Source of the DNA: Desulfovibrio sp. DV
GTDB lineage: Bacteria > Desulfobacterota > Desulfovibrionia > Desulfovibrionales > Desulfovibrionaceae
NCBI RefSeq assembly: GCF_001936595.1
Contig: NZ_MLBG01000005.1
Location: 1 to 64,000 of the forward strand
Length of the DNA: 64,000 nt
Direction of reading: 5' to 3'
Under the pieces are notes generated by a model that worked only from the letters and a program-made list of their open reading frames with translations, did not search any database and had not been told where the DNA came from. Below are positions 45,432 through 54,505 of the stretch, piece by piece. Both the position numbers and the translations under genes were made by a program. Each line of letters starts with the position of its first letter. The first letter of the stretch is position 1.

Positions 45432-45833
45432 TTATTTGACCGGCAAACGCCAGGACGGATCGTAGCGCCCCTGCCTGGGCCGTCGCGAAGTGCCCCCGTG
45501 CAGGCCGCGACGCACCAGATAGAGCAGCCGCCGGCTGAACTTGGCCGCCCAGGCATCGCAGGCCTTGTCCAGGCGGATGCGCTCGACCAGCGTTTCCGCC
45601 CCGTCCGGCAACCGCTCGCGCCTGGCAATGCGCCGACGCAGGGCGTAGTGCCCAAGTTCGTCAACCAACACCATGGTTTTTCGGAAGTCGCGGATGGAAC
45701 GGTTGATGAAAATATGGTAGCGGCCGTCGCGAAACAGTAAAAATCCCCAGCTATCAATGTCATCGACCTCGGTGACCACGAGATCGTCGCGCCTGCCGGC
45801 CATGTCAATCAATCGGGCCAGAAGTCCAGCCAT
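45432..45833 (-). CDS. Short M78 (ImmA/IrrE)-like protein with altered metal motif
   Basis: 133 residues. The segment KTMVLVDELGHYALRRR aligns with the HELGHY helix of ImmA/IrrE metalloproteases but has Asp58 where the first zinc histidine should be (DELGH). DKACDAWAAKFSRRLL, 30 residues later, resembles the following helix that gives the third ligand. The C-terminus is Arg-rich. It may be an inactive or metal-altered relative. AAAGGAG lies five bases before the start. It is convergent with the glycosyltransferase, only 12 bases between stops. Confidence 0.6.
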   Translation of the reverse strand: MAGLLARLIDMAGRRDDLVVTEVDDIDSWGFLLFRDGRYHIFINRSIRDFRKTMVLVDELGHYALRRRIARRERLPDGAETLVERIRLDKACDAWAAKFSRRLLYLVRRGLHGGTSRRPRQGRYDPSWRLPVK

Positions 45834-45994
45834 ACGCGCTCCTTTGCCGGCCCTGTCGCCGACCTCCCCCTAGGATAAACCCTTGGTCACTGCCGTCAAG
45901 CCGCCAGGGACGAGGCTTGCCCCCTGACAGGCCGCATGGTAACGCCATTGAGGCAGCGCACACCCCTGTTTGGCCCGATGTATCCAAGGCCCCC

Positions 45995-46429
45995 ATGGCA
46001 CTTCTCGAATACCGGCAATGCCCGCATTGCGGCAAAACCACCTGGCAGGAATACGTTCCCCGGGTCAGTTCGGCTGATTCCTACTGGCGTTGCCGGGATT
46101 GCGGCGACCGGCGCACGGCCAAGCGCATCTGCGTCGGCGATGCGGCCCTGCTCCACCGGGGCCGGCTGCAGGCCGAAGGTGTCTGCGCCGATGTGCTCAT
46201 CGTCGACATCAGCCGCACCGGCGCAAAACTGCGCCTGGACGAAGAAATGCCCGTCGTGCTCACATGCGAGCAAAGCGTGCTGTTTAATCCCAAGCTCCAG
46301 CCCTTTGGCGAACTGGCCCAGTACATCCAATGCCTCGTGCGCTGGACGGATGGCAGTGCGTTCGGCCTGCTTTTCAAGCAACCGCTGACGATCTCGTCCA
46401 GCGACATCATGCGTATCGTCAAGAATTGA
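45995..46429 (+). CDS. PilZ domain protein with N-terminal zinc ribbon
   Basis: 144 residues. A four-cysteine zinc ribbon (CPHCG at 9-13, CRDCG at 33-37) is joined to a short PilZ domain with RTAKR (40-44) and DISRTG (71-76), the two cyclic-di-GMP-binding motifs at normal spacing. The RxxxR arginines come directly after the second cysteine pair, so the ligand loop and zinc site are adjacent. Target unknown. AAGG precedes the start. Confidence 0.82.
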   Translation: MALLEYRQCPHCGKTTWQEYVPRVSSADSYWRCRDCGDRRTAKRICVGDAALLHRGRLQAEGVCADVLIVDISRTGAKLRLDEEMPVVLTCEQSVLFNPKLQPFGELAQYIQCLVRWTDGSAFGLLFKQPLTISSSDIMRIVKN

Positions 46430-46534
46430 ACAGTCTGCCTGCCCGGACATTGCCTCCGGTCCGGCAAGCGGCTATGGTCGCCAAGGGTCCGGAATCCTCC
46501 GGGCCATCCCCCAAGCCAAGGCGCGGCGCGGCGT

Positions 46535-46705
46535 ATGATGGACTACGAAAAGATTCGGCACGCGGCAAAAACCGGCGACAAGATTCTCGAACTGGCCCTG
46601 TCCATCGGTCTTGACCCGGCCCGGCACACCATCAAAGAACTGGCCGATAAATTGCTGGCCCGCGCCCTGGCCGAAAGCGGCCGCGACGACGGCTGCAAGC
46701 CGTAG
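46535..46705 (+). CDS. Small hypothetical protein, 56 residues
   Basis: ATG-ATG start, then DYEKIRHAAKTGDKILELAL, followed by SIGLDPARHTIKELADKL and ending GCKP. It reads as two amphipathic helices with coding-like GC3 usage. No family recognised. It follows the PilZ gene by 105 bases and is followed by a type A repeat, as real genes are in this window, which supports it being a gene. Confidence 0.55.
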   Translation: MMDYEKIRHAAKTGDKILELALSIGLDPARHTIKELADKLLARALAESGRDDGCKP

Positions 46706-46739
46706 GACGAGAAGGACGGGAGCAAGAGAAAAAAAAGAA

Positions 46740-46840
46740 TGCCTCCGGCGGCCAAAGGGCTGAGCCCTTTGGAATCCCACCTGGGGGTTTATTTGATTTG
46801 ACCAGGTGCGTTATCGAGTCGATGCGTGAAAGTTGCACAA
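46740..46840 (+). repeat. Dispersed GCCTCC repeat, type A, long form
   Basis: Reads TGCCTCCGGCGGCC, AAAGGGCTGAGCCCTTT, GGAATCCCACCTGGGGG, then TTTGATTTGACC and CGAGTCGATGCGTGAAAG. The whole 100-base unit matches the reverse complement of 48412-48511. It lies downstream of the 56-residue gene behind a purine-rich tract. Confidence 0.88.
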
Positions 46841-46868
46841 AAAAAGCCCGACGAATCCGCCGGGCTTT
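46839..46868 (-). terminator. Intrinsic terminator of gene at 46893
   Basis: AAAGCCCG (46843-46850) pairs with CGGGCTTT (46861-46868); T run on the minus strand. 25 bases after the stop. Confidence 0.85.
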
Positions 46869-46892
46869 CTGCTATCCGCCACAGCGGACACA

Positions 46893-47447
46893 CTATTCCA
46901 GATCGATGATGACCGGGCCGAGGATGTTGCCCACGGGATGGGACAGAAATTCCTCGCGTTTGATTTCCTTGCCGTCGTAAAGCATACTCTCGATATGGAT
47001 GATTTTCTGCATCCAGACGTTGTTCTCGATGGTTTTCGGGATCTCCGTCTCGGTAATGCGGGCGGTGATCTTGTCGATGTCTATTTCCTCGACGTCGCTG
47101 AACGAATAGGTGTGGATATACTCTTCATTGAAGCCGAAGCAATAGAGCAGGTTGTTCTTGACGTGGGGCTGAAAGATCTTCTTGGCCGGATGGCTCTTGA
47201 CCTCGCAATTGATCTTGCTTAGGCTGACCCGGAGCTTCTCCCTCTCATTGACAATGATGTAGACGACGGGACGATTGCTTTCCAGCAGGTCCTCGCCCGA
47301 AGAGTGGATGTTGTTGTCCGCTCCATGATAAATGTATTCGATGTAGCGTTCCCGGTTGGCTTCCCTGGCCTCCCGCACCACTTCCTTCTCAATGTAGGAA
47401 TAAAAAATTCGCTGACCGAAACCCTTGATCTCAATGGTAAACTTCAT
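46893..47447 (-). CDS. Hypothetical protein, AT-rich
   Basis: 184 residues, acidic and hydrophilic, no membrane segment, no recognised family. It begins MKFTIEIKGFGQRIFYSYIE and contains VVYIIVNEREKLRVSLSKI and a C-terminal hydrophobic strand GNILGPVIIDLE. Composition is lower in GC than its neighbours. Followed by a good terminator. Divergent from the NlpC-like gene, whose start lies 80 bases away. Confidence 0.65.
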   Translation of the reverse strand: MKFTIEIKGFGQRIFYSYIEKEVVREAREANRERYIEYIYHGADNNIHSSGEDLLESNRPVVYIIVNEREKLRVSLSKINCEVKSHPAKKIFQPHVKNNLLYCFGFNEEYIHTYSFSDVEEIDIDKITARITETEIPKTIENNVWMQKIIHIESMLYDGKEIKREEFLSHPVGNILGPVIIDLE

Positions 47448-47526
47448 CCTCCGCCTCCTGAGCAGATTCCGTGGTGTTCCGGCCTTGTCCGGGAAACGGC
47501 CCCAGTCCTTGCGGCCCGGCTATCGT

Positions 47527-48285
47527 ATGGATGTTACGCCGCTTTCGCCTCGCGGTCAATTTGTCGTCAGCGGATTGGTCCTTGCCGCTGTCCTGGCCGT
47601 CGCCATCCCGGCCCTGGCCGGCGATCCGGGCGCGGCCGTCACTCCGTTGCTCGGCGTGGCCTACCGCGACGACGGCGTGGACGACCCGGCCGGCCGCCAT
47701 ACCCTTTTTGCCAACCAATCCGCCACGTTCCCCGACCGGGGCTACAACTGCAGCGGCTTTGTCGTGACCGCCTCCCGGGGCATCCTCGGCCGGCCCCTGC
47801 CCCTGGAGGCCATGCGCCGCGACCGCAAGGGCGATTCCGGCAAGACAGCCCCGGCCGGCGAGGACTGGGATTTCGGCTATGACCTGATCTTAAACGTCAC
47901 CGACGGCCTGCCCAGGCGCGTGCTGCTGCCGGCCGGCCAGACGGCCCCTGCGGCTCCGGAAGCCCTCGACGCGGCCCGGTTTCGCGGCTTTCCCCTGCAC
48001 GACGCCGCGGCCTGGGCCTCGGTCCTTGGCCAACTGCGGCCCGGCGAAATCGCCTATGCCACGCTCAGCAAGGAAATTACCGGCCGGCTCTACTATTACC
48101 ACGTCGGCCTGCTCTATGCCGACGCTTCGGGCCGGGCCTATTTTGCCCACGCCACCCCGGGCAAGGGCAGCCACCGCCTGGAGCTGACCTCCCCGGCCGG
48201 CATGGCCGCCTTTAAGAAGGAATTTGCCGAAAAGCGTTTCGGCGAAAAATGGATCCTTCTCGTCGCCGCCCCCCTGCCCCGCTGA
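47527..48285 (+). CDS. Secreted NlpC/P60-like cysteine hydrolase
   Basis: 252 residues with a signal or anchor helix (VVSGLVLAAVLAVAIPALAG). RGYNCSGFVV carries a candidate nucleophile Cys75 in the Cys-Ser-Gly-Phe context of NlpC/P60 amidases; the histidine is likely in YYYHVGLLYAD or FAHATPGKG. Such enzymes cut peptide stems of cell-wall peptidoglycan. The match is by motif only and the fold is unproven. No convincing ribosome-binding site; upstream in-frame starts exist but would overlap the divergent gene. Confidence 0.62.
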   Translation: MDVTPLSPRGQFVVSGLVLAAVLAVAIPALAGDPGAAVTPLLGVAYRDDGVDDPAGRHTLFANQSATFPDRGYNCSGFVVTASRGILGRPLPLEAMRRDRKGDSGKTAPAGEDWDFGYDLILNVTDGLPRRVLLPAGQTAPAAPEALDAARFRGFPLHDAAAWASVLGQLRPGEIAYATLSKEITGRLYYYHVGLLYADASGRAYFAHATPGKGSHRLELTSPAGMAAFKKEFAEKRFGEKWILLVAAPLPR

Positions 48286-48411
48286 TATTTCCATCGGGCG
48301 AAGGCCCCTTGCCCATTTTGGAGGGCCGAGGCCCCCGGCCACCGGAGCAACGGTGGTTCCCGTCAAGCGCAAACACCAAATGTCACGGCTCCGGCCCTTT
48401 CTCCTCTTTTC

Positions 48412-48511
48412 TTGCGCAACTTTCGCGCATCGACTCGGCAACGTGGCCGGTCAAATCAAACTCCCCCAGGTGGGTTTCCAAAGGGCACTGCCCTTTGGCC
48501 GCCGGAGGCAT
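48412..48511 (-). repeat. Dispersed GCCTCC repeat, type A, long form
   Basis: On the minus strand ATGCCTCCGGCGGCC, AAAGGGCAGTGCCCTTT, GGAAACCCACCTGGGGG, then TTTGATTTGACC and CGAGTCGATGCGCGAAAG. Downstream of cysK-cysS, with GCCTCC toward that stop codon. Closest relative is 46740-46840. Confidence 0.88.
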
Positions 48512-48549
48512 TCTTCCTCTTCCCCCTCTCTCCCTACCTACACCAACTT

Positions 48550-50852
48550 TCACCCCACCGGAAAAAGCCGGGCTCCGTCGGCTGCGTCTTCCACCCGGTA
48601 ACCCAGGGCCTCGATGGCCTGGCGCAGGGCATCGGCCCGGGCGAAATCACGGGCCTCCCGGGCTGCGGCCCGCTCGCCGCAGAGCCGGGCCGCCTCGGCC
48701 GGCCACAGGGCGCGCGGCGCCGGCAGGCGGGTGGCGTCGAGCAGGCCCAGGGCGCTGTCGGCCTGGGCCAGGCCGGCCAGCAGCCGCGCGGCGTCGCCCG
48801 GAGGCAGGGAACCTGTGGCCAGGGCGGCATTGGCATAGCGGCAAAAGGCAAAAAGGGCCGGCCAGAAATGGTAGACCGACAGATCGTCGGCCAGGAACGT
48901 TTCCAGGGACGCCTCCAGGCGCTCGGCTTCACCGGCCGCAGCCAGTCCCGGCGCGGCGTCATTGGTGGCGGCCAGGGTCAGGTTGGCGGCCAGTTCCTGG
49001 ATGCGGCTGCGGTTTCGCTCCCACATGGCCAGGGCGTCAGGGGTGGCGGAAAGCGGCTTGTGGTAGCTCGTGGACAACAGCCAGGCCCGGATGGACAGGG
49101 GATGGACGCCAAGGGCCAGCAGATCGTCCAGGCGCGGCACGCCTTCGATGCCTTCCCGGCCCGACACCCGGCCGCCGGCCAGCCAGGCCGCCGGGGGAAA
49201 GCCCGGCCCCGCCGGGCCCAGATGGCCCGGAGGTTTTCCAGATGGGGAAACGTCTTGTCCTCGTCGGCCACGACCACGGTCACGGCCGGCAGGGTCTTGG
49301 CCGCTGCCGCCGCCATCTGCAAAAACCAGCTCGGCCGCACATTGCCCCAGGGTGTCACCAGGATATCCCCGGCCTTGAGGTCTTTGAGGCTCACGCGCTT
49401 AAGCAGGGTGAAATCCCGGGGATGGTCCTTGGCGTAGGAATCGAGGTCCACGGTCTTGCCAAGGGCCAGCTTGGTCATGTCCAGGCCAAGCAGCCGGCCG
49501 TAGGCCTTGTCCCGGGCCACGTCGAAATAGACGCTGCGCAGCTTTTCGTAGGCCAGCCCCTTGTCCATGAGCTTGCGGGTCATGGACAGGGATTCCTCCA
49601 GGGCGTCGCCGGCCAGGGGAAAGACGGCCCCGGCCACGCCCAAAAGCGCTGCATAGCCGGCCACGCGCTCCCGGGCCGTGGCGGCAAATTCCCGGCACTT
49701 GAGCCCGGCCGCCCGGGAGGCTTCCAGGCAGCGGTCGTCGAGATCGGCCAGCCCCACGGCCAGGGTCGGCCGGCCCCCGCCCCGGACCAGGGCCCGGGCC
49801 AGGACGTCGAGGACGACCACCCGCCGCCAGGCGTCCAGGTCGCCGGGATCGGACAGGGGCGGACCAAAGGTGAAAAGCCCTGGCGAGGCGGCGGCCGGGT
49901 CGAGATAGACCGGCGAGGCCGGCCCGACGCTGCCAAGGGCCACGCCCTTTTTCTCGGGCGCGGCAAAAAGCGTGGTGGAGAGGTAGCGCTCGCCGCTGTC
50001 GGCCAGGATGACCACCACAAGGCCCGTGGCCAGTTCCGAGGCCAGCCGCGTGGCCGCAGCCATGGCCGCGCCGCCGCTCATGCCGATCAAAAGCCCTTCC
50101 TCCCGGGCCAGACGCCGGGCCATGGCAAAGGCCTCGTCGTCCTCAACCGGCACAATGGCGTCCAGGGCGTGCTTGTCGAAGATGCCCGGCGGATAGGACT
50201 CCTGCATGTTTTTAAGGCCCTGGATCTTGTGGCCGGGCCTGGGCTCCACGGCAATGACCTGGCAGGCCGAGTTCAACTCTTTGAGTTTCTTGACCAGTCC
50301 CATGGCCGTACCCGACGTGCCAAGGGCCGCGACCACGTGGGTGACCCGGCCTTCGGTCGCCTCGAAAATTTCCACGGCCGTGGCCGCGTAGTGGGCCTCG
50401 ATGCTGGCCGGATTGTTGAACTGGTCCATGAGCACGTAGCGCTCGGGTTCCTCCCGGGCCAGCCGGTAGGCCTCCTCGATGGCCCCGTCCGTGCCGAGGT
50501 TGCCCGGGGTGAGCACGATCTCTGCGCCGTAAGCCCGCATGATGCGCTTTCGCTCCTCCGAGGCCGAGGCCGGCATGAGCAGCTTCAACTTGTAGCCCTT
50601 GACGGCGCAGACCATGGCCAGCCCGATGCCGGTATTGCCGGAGGTGGCCTCGATGACCGTGCGTCCGGGCGTCAATTCGCCGGCGCGCTCGGCCGCCTCG
50701 ATCATGGCCAGGGCCACCCGGTCCTTGATGGAGCCGCCGGGGTTTCGCATCTCGATTTTGGCGCAAACGGTCACCGCCGGGTTGGGAGAAACCCGGCCCA
50801 TGCGCACAAGCGGGGTCTGGCCGACCAGGGACAATACGGAATCATGAATCAT
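48550..50852 (-). CDS. Cysteine synthase fused to degenerate cysteinyl-tRNA synthetase, frameshifted
   Basis: Residues 1-300 are an O-acetylserine sulfhydrylase (CysK): PLP lysine K43 in GGSIKDR, SGNTGIG and GTSGTAMG. From about 310 the sequence follows CysRS collinearly: FTFGPPLSD for CGPTVYD, SVYFDVARDKAYGRL, ENLRAIW for HHENE, RVSGREG for KMSKS, then RAWLLSTSYHKPLS. The HIGH motif and the zinc Cys/His ligands are lost, so it cannot be a normal synthetase. The frame breaks at a run of five G (plus strand 49193-49197); one more base restores 767 codons. GAGG lies six bases before the start. The fused domain may bind tRNA-Cys or cysteine to regulate the synthase, which is speculation. Confidence 0.85.
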
Positions 50853-50976
50853 GGCACGCCTCGCAGGATAAAGCCCGGTCATGGCCGGACAGGAAACGTG
50901 GTAGGCAAAAAATCGTCAACCGGCAAGAGTGGCAGGAAATTTGCTTGAGGCCAGGCAGCAAACCAAGGATGGGACC

Positions 50977-52746
50977 ATGGAGATCAACAAGTACCTTGCC
51001 GACAATCTCGCCTGGCTGGCCGAGTCCGGCGACCCGACGGGCCGCTGGCTGGCCGGCTGCAATCCTGATCCGGCCATCGTCCACGAGCGGCTTTTCCGCA
51101 ATCCGGGCGGCGTCATCGACTGGCGCATGGACGACGGGCAAAGCCTTTTTGAGAAGCTGCCGCCGCCGTTTTTCTACAAGGACTGGCGGCCCACGGAAAA
51201 GCTCGAAGGCGCAGCCACGATCATCATCGGCACGGCCCTTGGCTATGGTCTCAACCATGTGCTGACCGGCACGCCCAACTCCCACAAGGTGCTGGTAGTG
51301 GAACCGCGGCCGGAAATGCTGCTGGCCTGCCTGGGACAGACCGATTATCGGCCGTTTCTGGCCCATGGCAAGCTGCGCTTCGTGCCGCCCGAGGCCCCGG
51401 CCATCGAAGCGGCCCTGCAAACTCTCGACGTCAGCTTCCTTTTCTCACGGATTTTCCTGCGAAACGACATGGCCTGCAAGCAAATGGGGCCGGAATATTC
51501 CCGGCTCACAGCCCTGGTCAAAGCCAAGCTCGAAAGCCTGTCCGTGGAACTGACCACGCTGCGCCAGAAGCAGGAAGTCATGGTCGGCCACGAGCTTCGC
51601 AACTACGGCCGGGCCATGGACGAAGGCAGTCTGGTCCGGGTGGCCGGCATGGCCAAAGGTTTGACAGCCGTGCTCCTTGGCGCCGGTCCGTCCCTGGCCG
51701 ACTTCGCCCCGCTGCTGCGCCGCCACCGGGACAAGGGCTTTTACGCCGCTGCGCTGCAGACCCTGCCGGCCCTGGAACGCCTGGGCATCAAGCCCGACCT
51801 GTGCCTGGCCATCGATTATAACGACAACATGGTAAACAGCCTGGAGAATCTGACCGACCCGGACTTTGCCGCCGACATTCCCTTCATCTATTCCACCAAG
51901 ATGGCTCCGGCCGTCCTGGCCCGCTATCCCGGCCCCAAAATTCCACTGTGGACCCAGGGCGGCATCGGCACCTACGTGCTCAAGGACCAGGAGCTGGTCC
52001 TCGACGCCGGCGGCAACGTCTCCGTCACCCTGGAACGCTTTCTCACCTGGGCCGGGGCCGAACGCTTCATCCTGGCCGGCTGCGACCTGTCCTGGAAGGG
52101 GTCGAGCACCCACGTCGCCGGCCACCACAACGCCGGCTGGGTCCATACCTACAACCCGCAGGAAGACGTGAAGCTGGCCAACCAGCAGGGCGAGGCCATC
52201 TACACCCACCTCGGCTTCCTGGCCGCCAAACGGGACATCGAAAAAGACATCGCCACCTCCCGGGCCGGGTTTTTCAACCTCTACGGCGGCGGCGTCGTCA
52301 TCGACGGAGCCGTCAACATCGGCCCGGACGACCTGGAGTCCGGCGAACTGCTGGCCAGCCAGGGCATTGCCAAACAGGTGTTCCTCGACGCGCTGGCCCG
52401 GGCTTCGCGGCCCTGCACCCGGCCGGTGTTTTCGCCCAAGACCGACGCCTGGGCCACATCGCTTAAAAACGCCTCGCGGCGGCTGGAAAAGCTCGTGCGC
52501 AAGGCCGACAAGCACCAGGGCGAAATCCGGCAACTGCTGTCCCAAATCCAGTTCTTCACCCGGCATGACCCGCTGTACATGCCCTATCTGTACAACGAGA
52601 TCATGGACCTGGCCGGGCTGGTCCAGACCAAGGCCCGCTACGGCGTCAAGGAATTGGCGACCTTCAAGGCCATCCGCCAACGCATCCTGGCCAAGACCCG
52701 GGAAATAGACGTCTGCCTCGCCCCGTCCGGGTCATGGGCGGCGTAG
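50977..52746 (+). CDS. DUF115/MAF-like protein
   Basis: 589 residues. The central GAGPSLADFAPLLRRH and CLAIDYND, with ILAGCDLSW and GVVIDGA later, are characteristic of the DUF115 (6-hydroxymethylpterin pyrophosphokinase MptE-like) fold. In bacteria this fold occurs in motility-associated factors (Maf) that add nonulosonic sugars to flagellin. No membrane segment. The role here is likely flagellin or surface glycosylation, but there are no flagellar or sugar-synthesis genes adjacent. It is divergent from cysK-cysS. Confidence 0.78.
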   Translation: MEINKYLADNLAWLAESGDPTGRWLAGCNPDPAIVHERLFRNPGGVIDWRMDDGQSLFEKLPPPFFYKDWRPTEKLEGAATIIIGTALGYGLNHVLTGTPNSHKVLVVEPRPEMLLACLGQTDYRPFLAHGKLRFVPPEAPAIEAALQTLDVSFLFSRIFLRNDMACKQMGPEYSRLTALVKAKLESLSVELTTLRQKQEVMVGHELRNYGRAMDEGSLVRVAGMAKGLTAVLLGAGPSLADFAPLLRRHRDKGFYAAALQTLPALERLGIKPDLCLAIDYNDNMVNSLENLTDPDFAADIPFIYSTKMAPAVLARYPGPKIPLWTQGGIGTYVLKDQELVLDAGGNVSVTLERFLTWAGAERFILAGCDLSWKGSSTHVAGHHNAGWVHTYNPQEDVKLANQQGEAIYTHLGFLAAKRDIEKDIATSRAGFFNLYGGGVVIDGAVNIGPDDLESGELLASQGIAKQVFLDALARASRPCTRPVFSPKTDAWATSLKNASRRLEKLVRKADKHQGEIRQLLSQIQFFTRHDPLYMPYLYNEIMDLAGLVQTKARYGVKELATFKAIRQRILAKTREIDVCLAPSGSWAA

Positions 52747-52768
52747 AGAAAGAGGAAAGAGGGAAGAG

Positions 52769-52813
52769 TGCCTCCGGCGGCCAAAGGGCAGTGCCCTTTG
52801 GAAACCCACCTGG
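52769..52813 (+). repeat. Dispersed GCCTCC repeat, type A
   Basis: TGCCTCCGGCGGCC, AAAGGGCAGTGCCCTTT, GGAAACCCACCTGG, 22 bases after the DUF115 stop behind the purine tract GAGAAAGAGGAAAGAGGG. Forms a convergent pair with 52867-52914. Confidence 0.88.
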
Positions 52814-52866
52814 AAGACACGTTTTTTTGGGGGGGAAGTGGCCGGGCGCGACCGTTTGGAAATTTT

Positions 52867-52914
52867 CCCCTTTGCAGGGGTCCGGGGGGATCATCCCCCC
52901 GGCCGCCGGAGGCA
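52867..52914 (-). repeat. Dispersed GCCTCC repeat, type B (GGGGGATGATCCCCC palindrome)
   Basis: Minus-strand reading ATGCCTCCGGCGGCC, GGGGGGATGATCCCCCC, GGACCCCTGCAAAGGGG. Downstream of thiE with GCCTCC toward its stop. Confidence 0.88.
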
Positions 52915-52947
52915 TTCCCCCTTCTTCCTCTTCCTCTGCTCTCACAC

Positions 52948-53592
52948 TTACTTCACACCAGCCGCGTCCACGATGGCGCGCAGTTGACGGGCCGCAGCTT
53001 GCGGGTCGGCTGCCGAGCACACGGCTGACACCACGGCCAGCCCGGCCACGCCCGTGGCCATGACTGCGGCGGCATTGGCCGGGGCCACTGCGCCGATAGC
53101 CAGCACCGGGACCTCGGCCAGGGCCAGCATCCGGGCCAGCCCGGCCAGCCCCTGGGGCGCGCCGGCATCCTTTTTGGTCGCCGTGGCAAAGACCGGCCCG
53201 GCCCCGAGGTAATCGACCGGCATCCCCCTGGCGGCCCGGGCCTCGTCCTCGCCGGTGACGGACAGCCCGATGATCCGGTCCGGCCCGATAAGGGCGCGCA
53301 CATCGGCCGGATGCATGTCGTCCTGGCCCACATGCACGCCGTCAGCCCCGGCCGCCAGGGCCACATCCACCCGGTCGTTGATGACAAGGCGCGCGCCGAG
53401 CGGACGGATGCAGGCGGCCAGCCCCCGGGCCAGTTCCACGAATTCGCGGGTGGTGGCGTTTTTTTCCCGCAGTTGCACAAGGCGCGCCCCGCCGGCCACG
53501 GCCCGGCCCACCACGTCAAACAGGTCGCGGCCTAACAGTGCCGCCCGGTCCGTGACCAGACACAGACCCAGGTCGAAAACCGGCCGGCTCAT
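52948..53592 (-). CDS. thiE: Thiamine-phosphate synthase
   Basis: 214 residues, TIM barrel. [26 protein letters not shown] (pyrimidine-phosphate site), [20 protein letters not shown] and [18 protein letters not shown] are family blocks. It couples hydroxymethylpyrimidine diphosphate and hydroxyethylthiazole phosphate to thiamine phosphate. The start overlaps the thiM stop by four bases, so the two genes are coupled. Confidence 0.96.
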   Translation of the reverse strand: MSRPVFDLGLCLVTDRAALLGRDLFDVVGRAVAGGARLVQLREKNATTREFVELARGLAACIRPLGARLVINDRVDVALAAGADGVHVGQDDMHPADVRALIGPDRIIGLSVTGEDEARAARGMPVDYLGAGPVFATATKKDAGAPQGLAGLARMLALAEVPVLAIGAVAPANAAAVMATGVAGLAVVSAVCSAADPQAAARQLRAIVDAAGVK

Positions 53593-54389
53593 GCCAACAC
53601 CCGCACGCCGGCCGCGATGTCGGCCTCGGTCAGATTGTACACCACATCGAGAAAACGCACGGCCAGACTGCCCGGTCCGGCCACACCGGCAGCGGCCAGG
53701 GTCCCGGCGGCGGCCATGACGGCCATGGCGTGGACCGTGGCCGAAAGCCGGTTGGGGTTGACCGCCAGAAAGGCGCCGACAAAGGCCGTGGCCGTGCAGC
53801 CAAGGCCCGTGACCCGGGTCATCATCACGTGGCCGCCGGCCAGCTCCACTGCATCGCGGCCGTCGGTTATAACATCGACCTCGCCGCTGACGCACACCAC
53901 GCAGCCCAGGCCCTGGGCCAGGGACGTGGCCGCCTTGATGGCCTCGCGGCTGGAATGCTGGCTGTCTGCGCCCTTGGAGGCGACATTGCTGCCGGCCAGA
54001 TAGAGTATCTCCGAGGCATTGCCCCGGATGGCGGCCAGGCGCACGGATTCGATGATGGTTTTCGCCACCTCCCGACGCCGGCTGGTGGCCCCAACAGCCA
54101 CCGGATCAAAGGCCACCGGTACCCCGGCCTCGCCGGCGGCGGTGGCCGCCGCCACCATGGCTGCCACGTTTTCGTCGCCCGGCGTCCCCATATTGCACAC
54201 CACGGACCGGGCCAGCGCAGCCAGTTCGGCGGCATCGGCCGGATGATGGGTCATGGCCGGCGACGCGCCAAGGGCCAGCAGGGCGTTGGCCGTGACATTG
54301 GTGACCACGTTGTTGGTGATGTTGACAACCAGCGGGGCCTGCTCGCGGATGCGGTTCAAATCGGAAAAAACAGCGGCAGCAAAATCCAT
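53589..54389 (-). CDS. thiM: Hydroxyethylthiazole kinase
   Basis: 266 residues, ribokinase-like fold. [20 protein letters not shown] at the N-terminus, [29 protein letters not shown] and the catalytic loop [17 protein letters not shown]. It phosphorylates thiazole for salvage into thiamine, directly upstream of thiE. The leader (54390-54505) has faint resemblance to a TPP riboswitch, but the invariant CTGAGA is missing. Confidence 0.96.
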   Translation of the reverse strand: MDFAAAVFSDLNRIREQAPLVVNITNNVVTNVTANALLALGASPAMTHHPADAAELAALARSVVCNMGTPGDENVAAMVAAATAAGEAGVPVAFDPVAVGATSRRREVAKTIIESVRLAAIRGNASEILYLAGSNVASKGADSQHSSREAIKAATSLAQGLGCVVCVSGEVDVITDGRDAVELAGGHVMMTRVTGLGCTATAFVGAFLAVNPNRLSATVHAMAVMAAAGTLAAAGVAGPGSLAVRFLDVVYNLTEADIAAGVRVLA

Positions 54390-54505
54390 AGCGATTATCC
54401 GGGGTTTTGAGGTTGGTGGGGGCATGACCCGGCTGAAACTAGCCTGGGCCACGCCCCTTGGCAACGCCCGCATTGACTCCGGCTTCGCATAGGCTATATT
54501 GCATC

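Noticed and set aside
54390-54505. Possible TPP riboswitch upstream of thiM
   Set aside because: GGGG, AACCT and GGATAAT occur in roughly the right order, but the invariant CTGAGA and the CCTGATC segments are absent. A covariance search would decide; as read it does not qualify.
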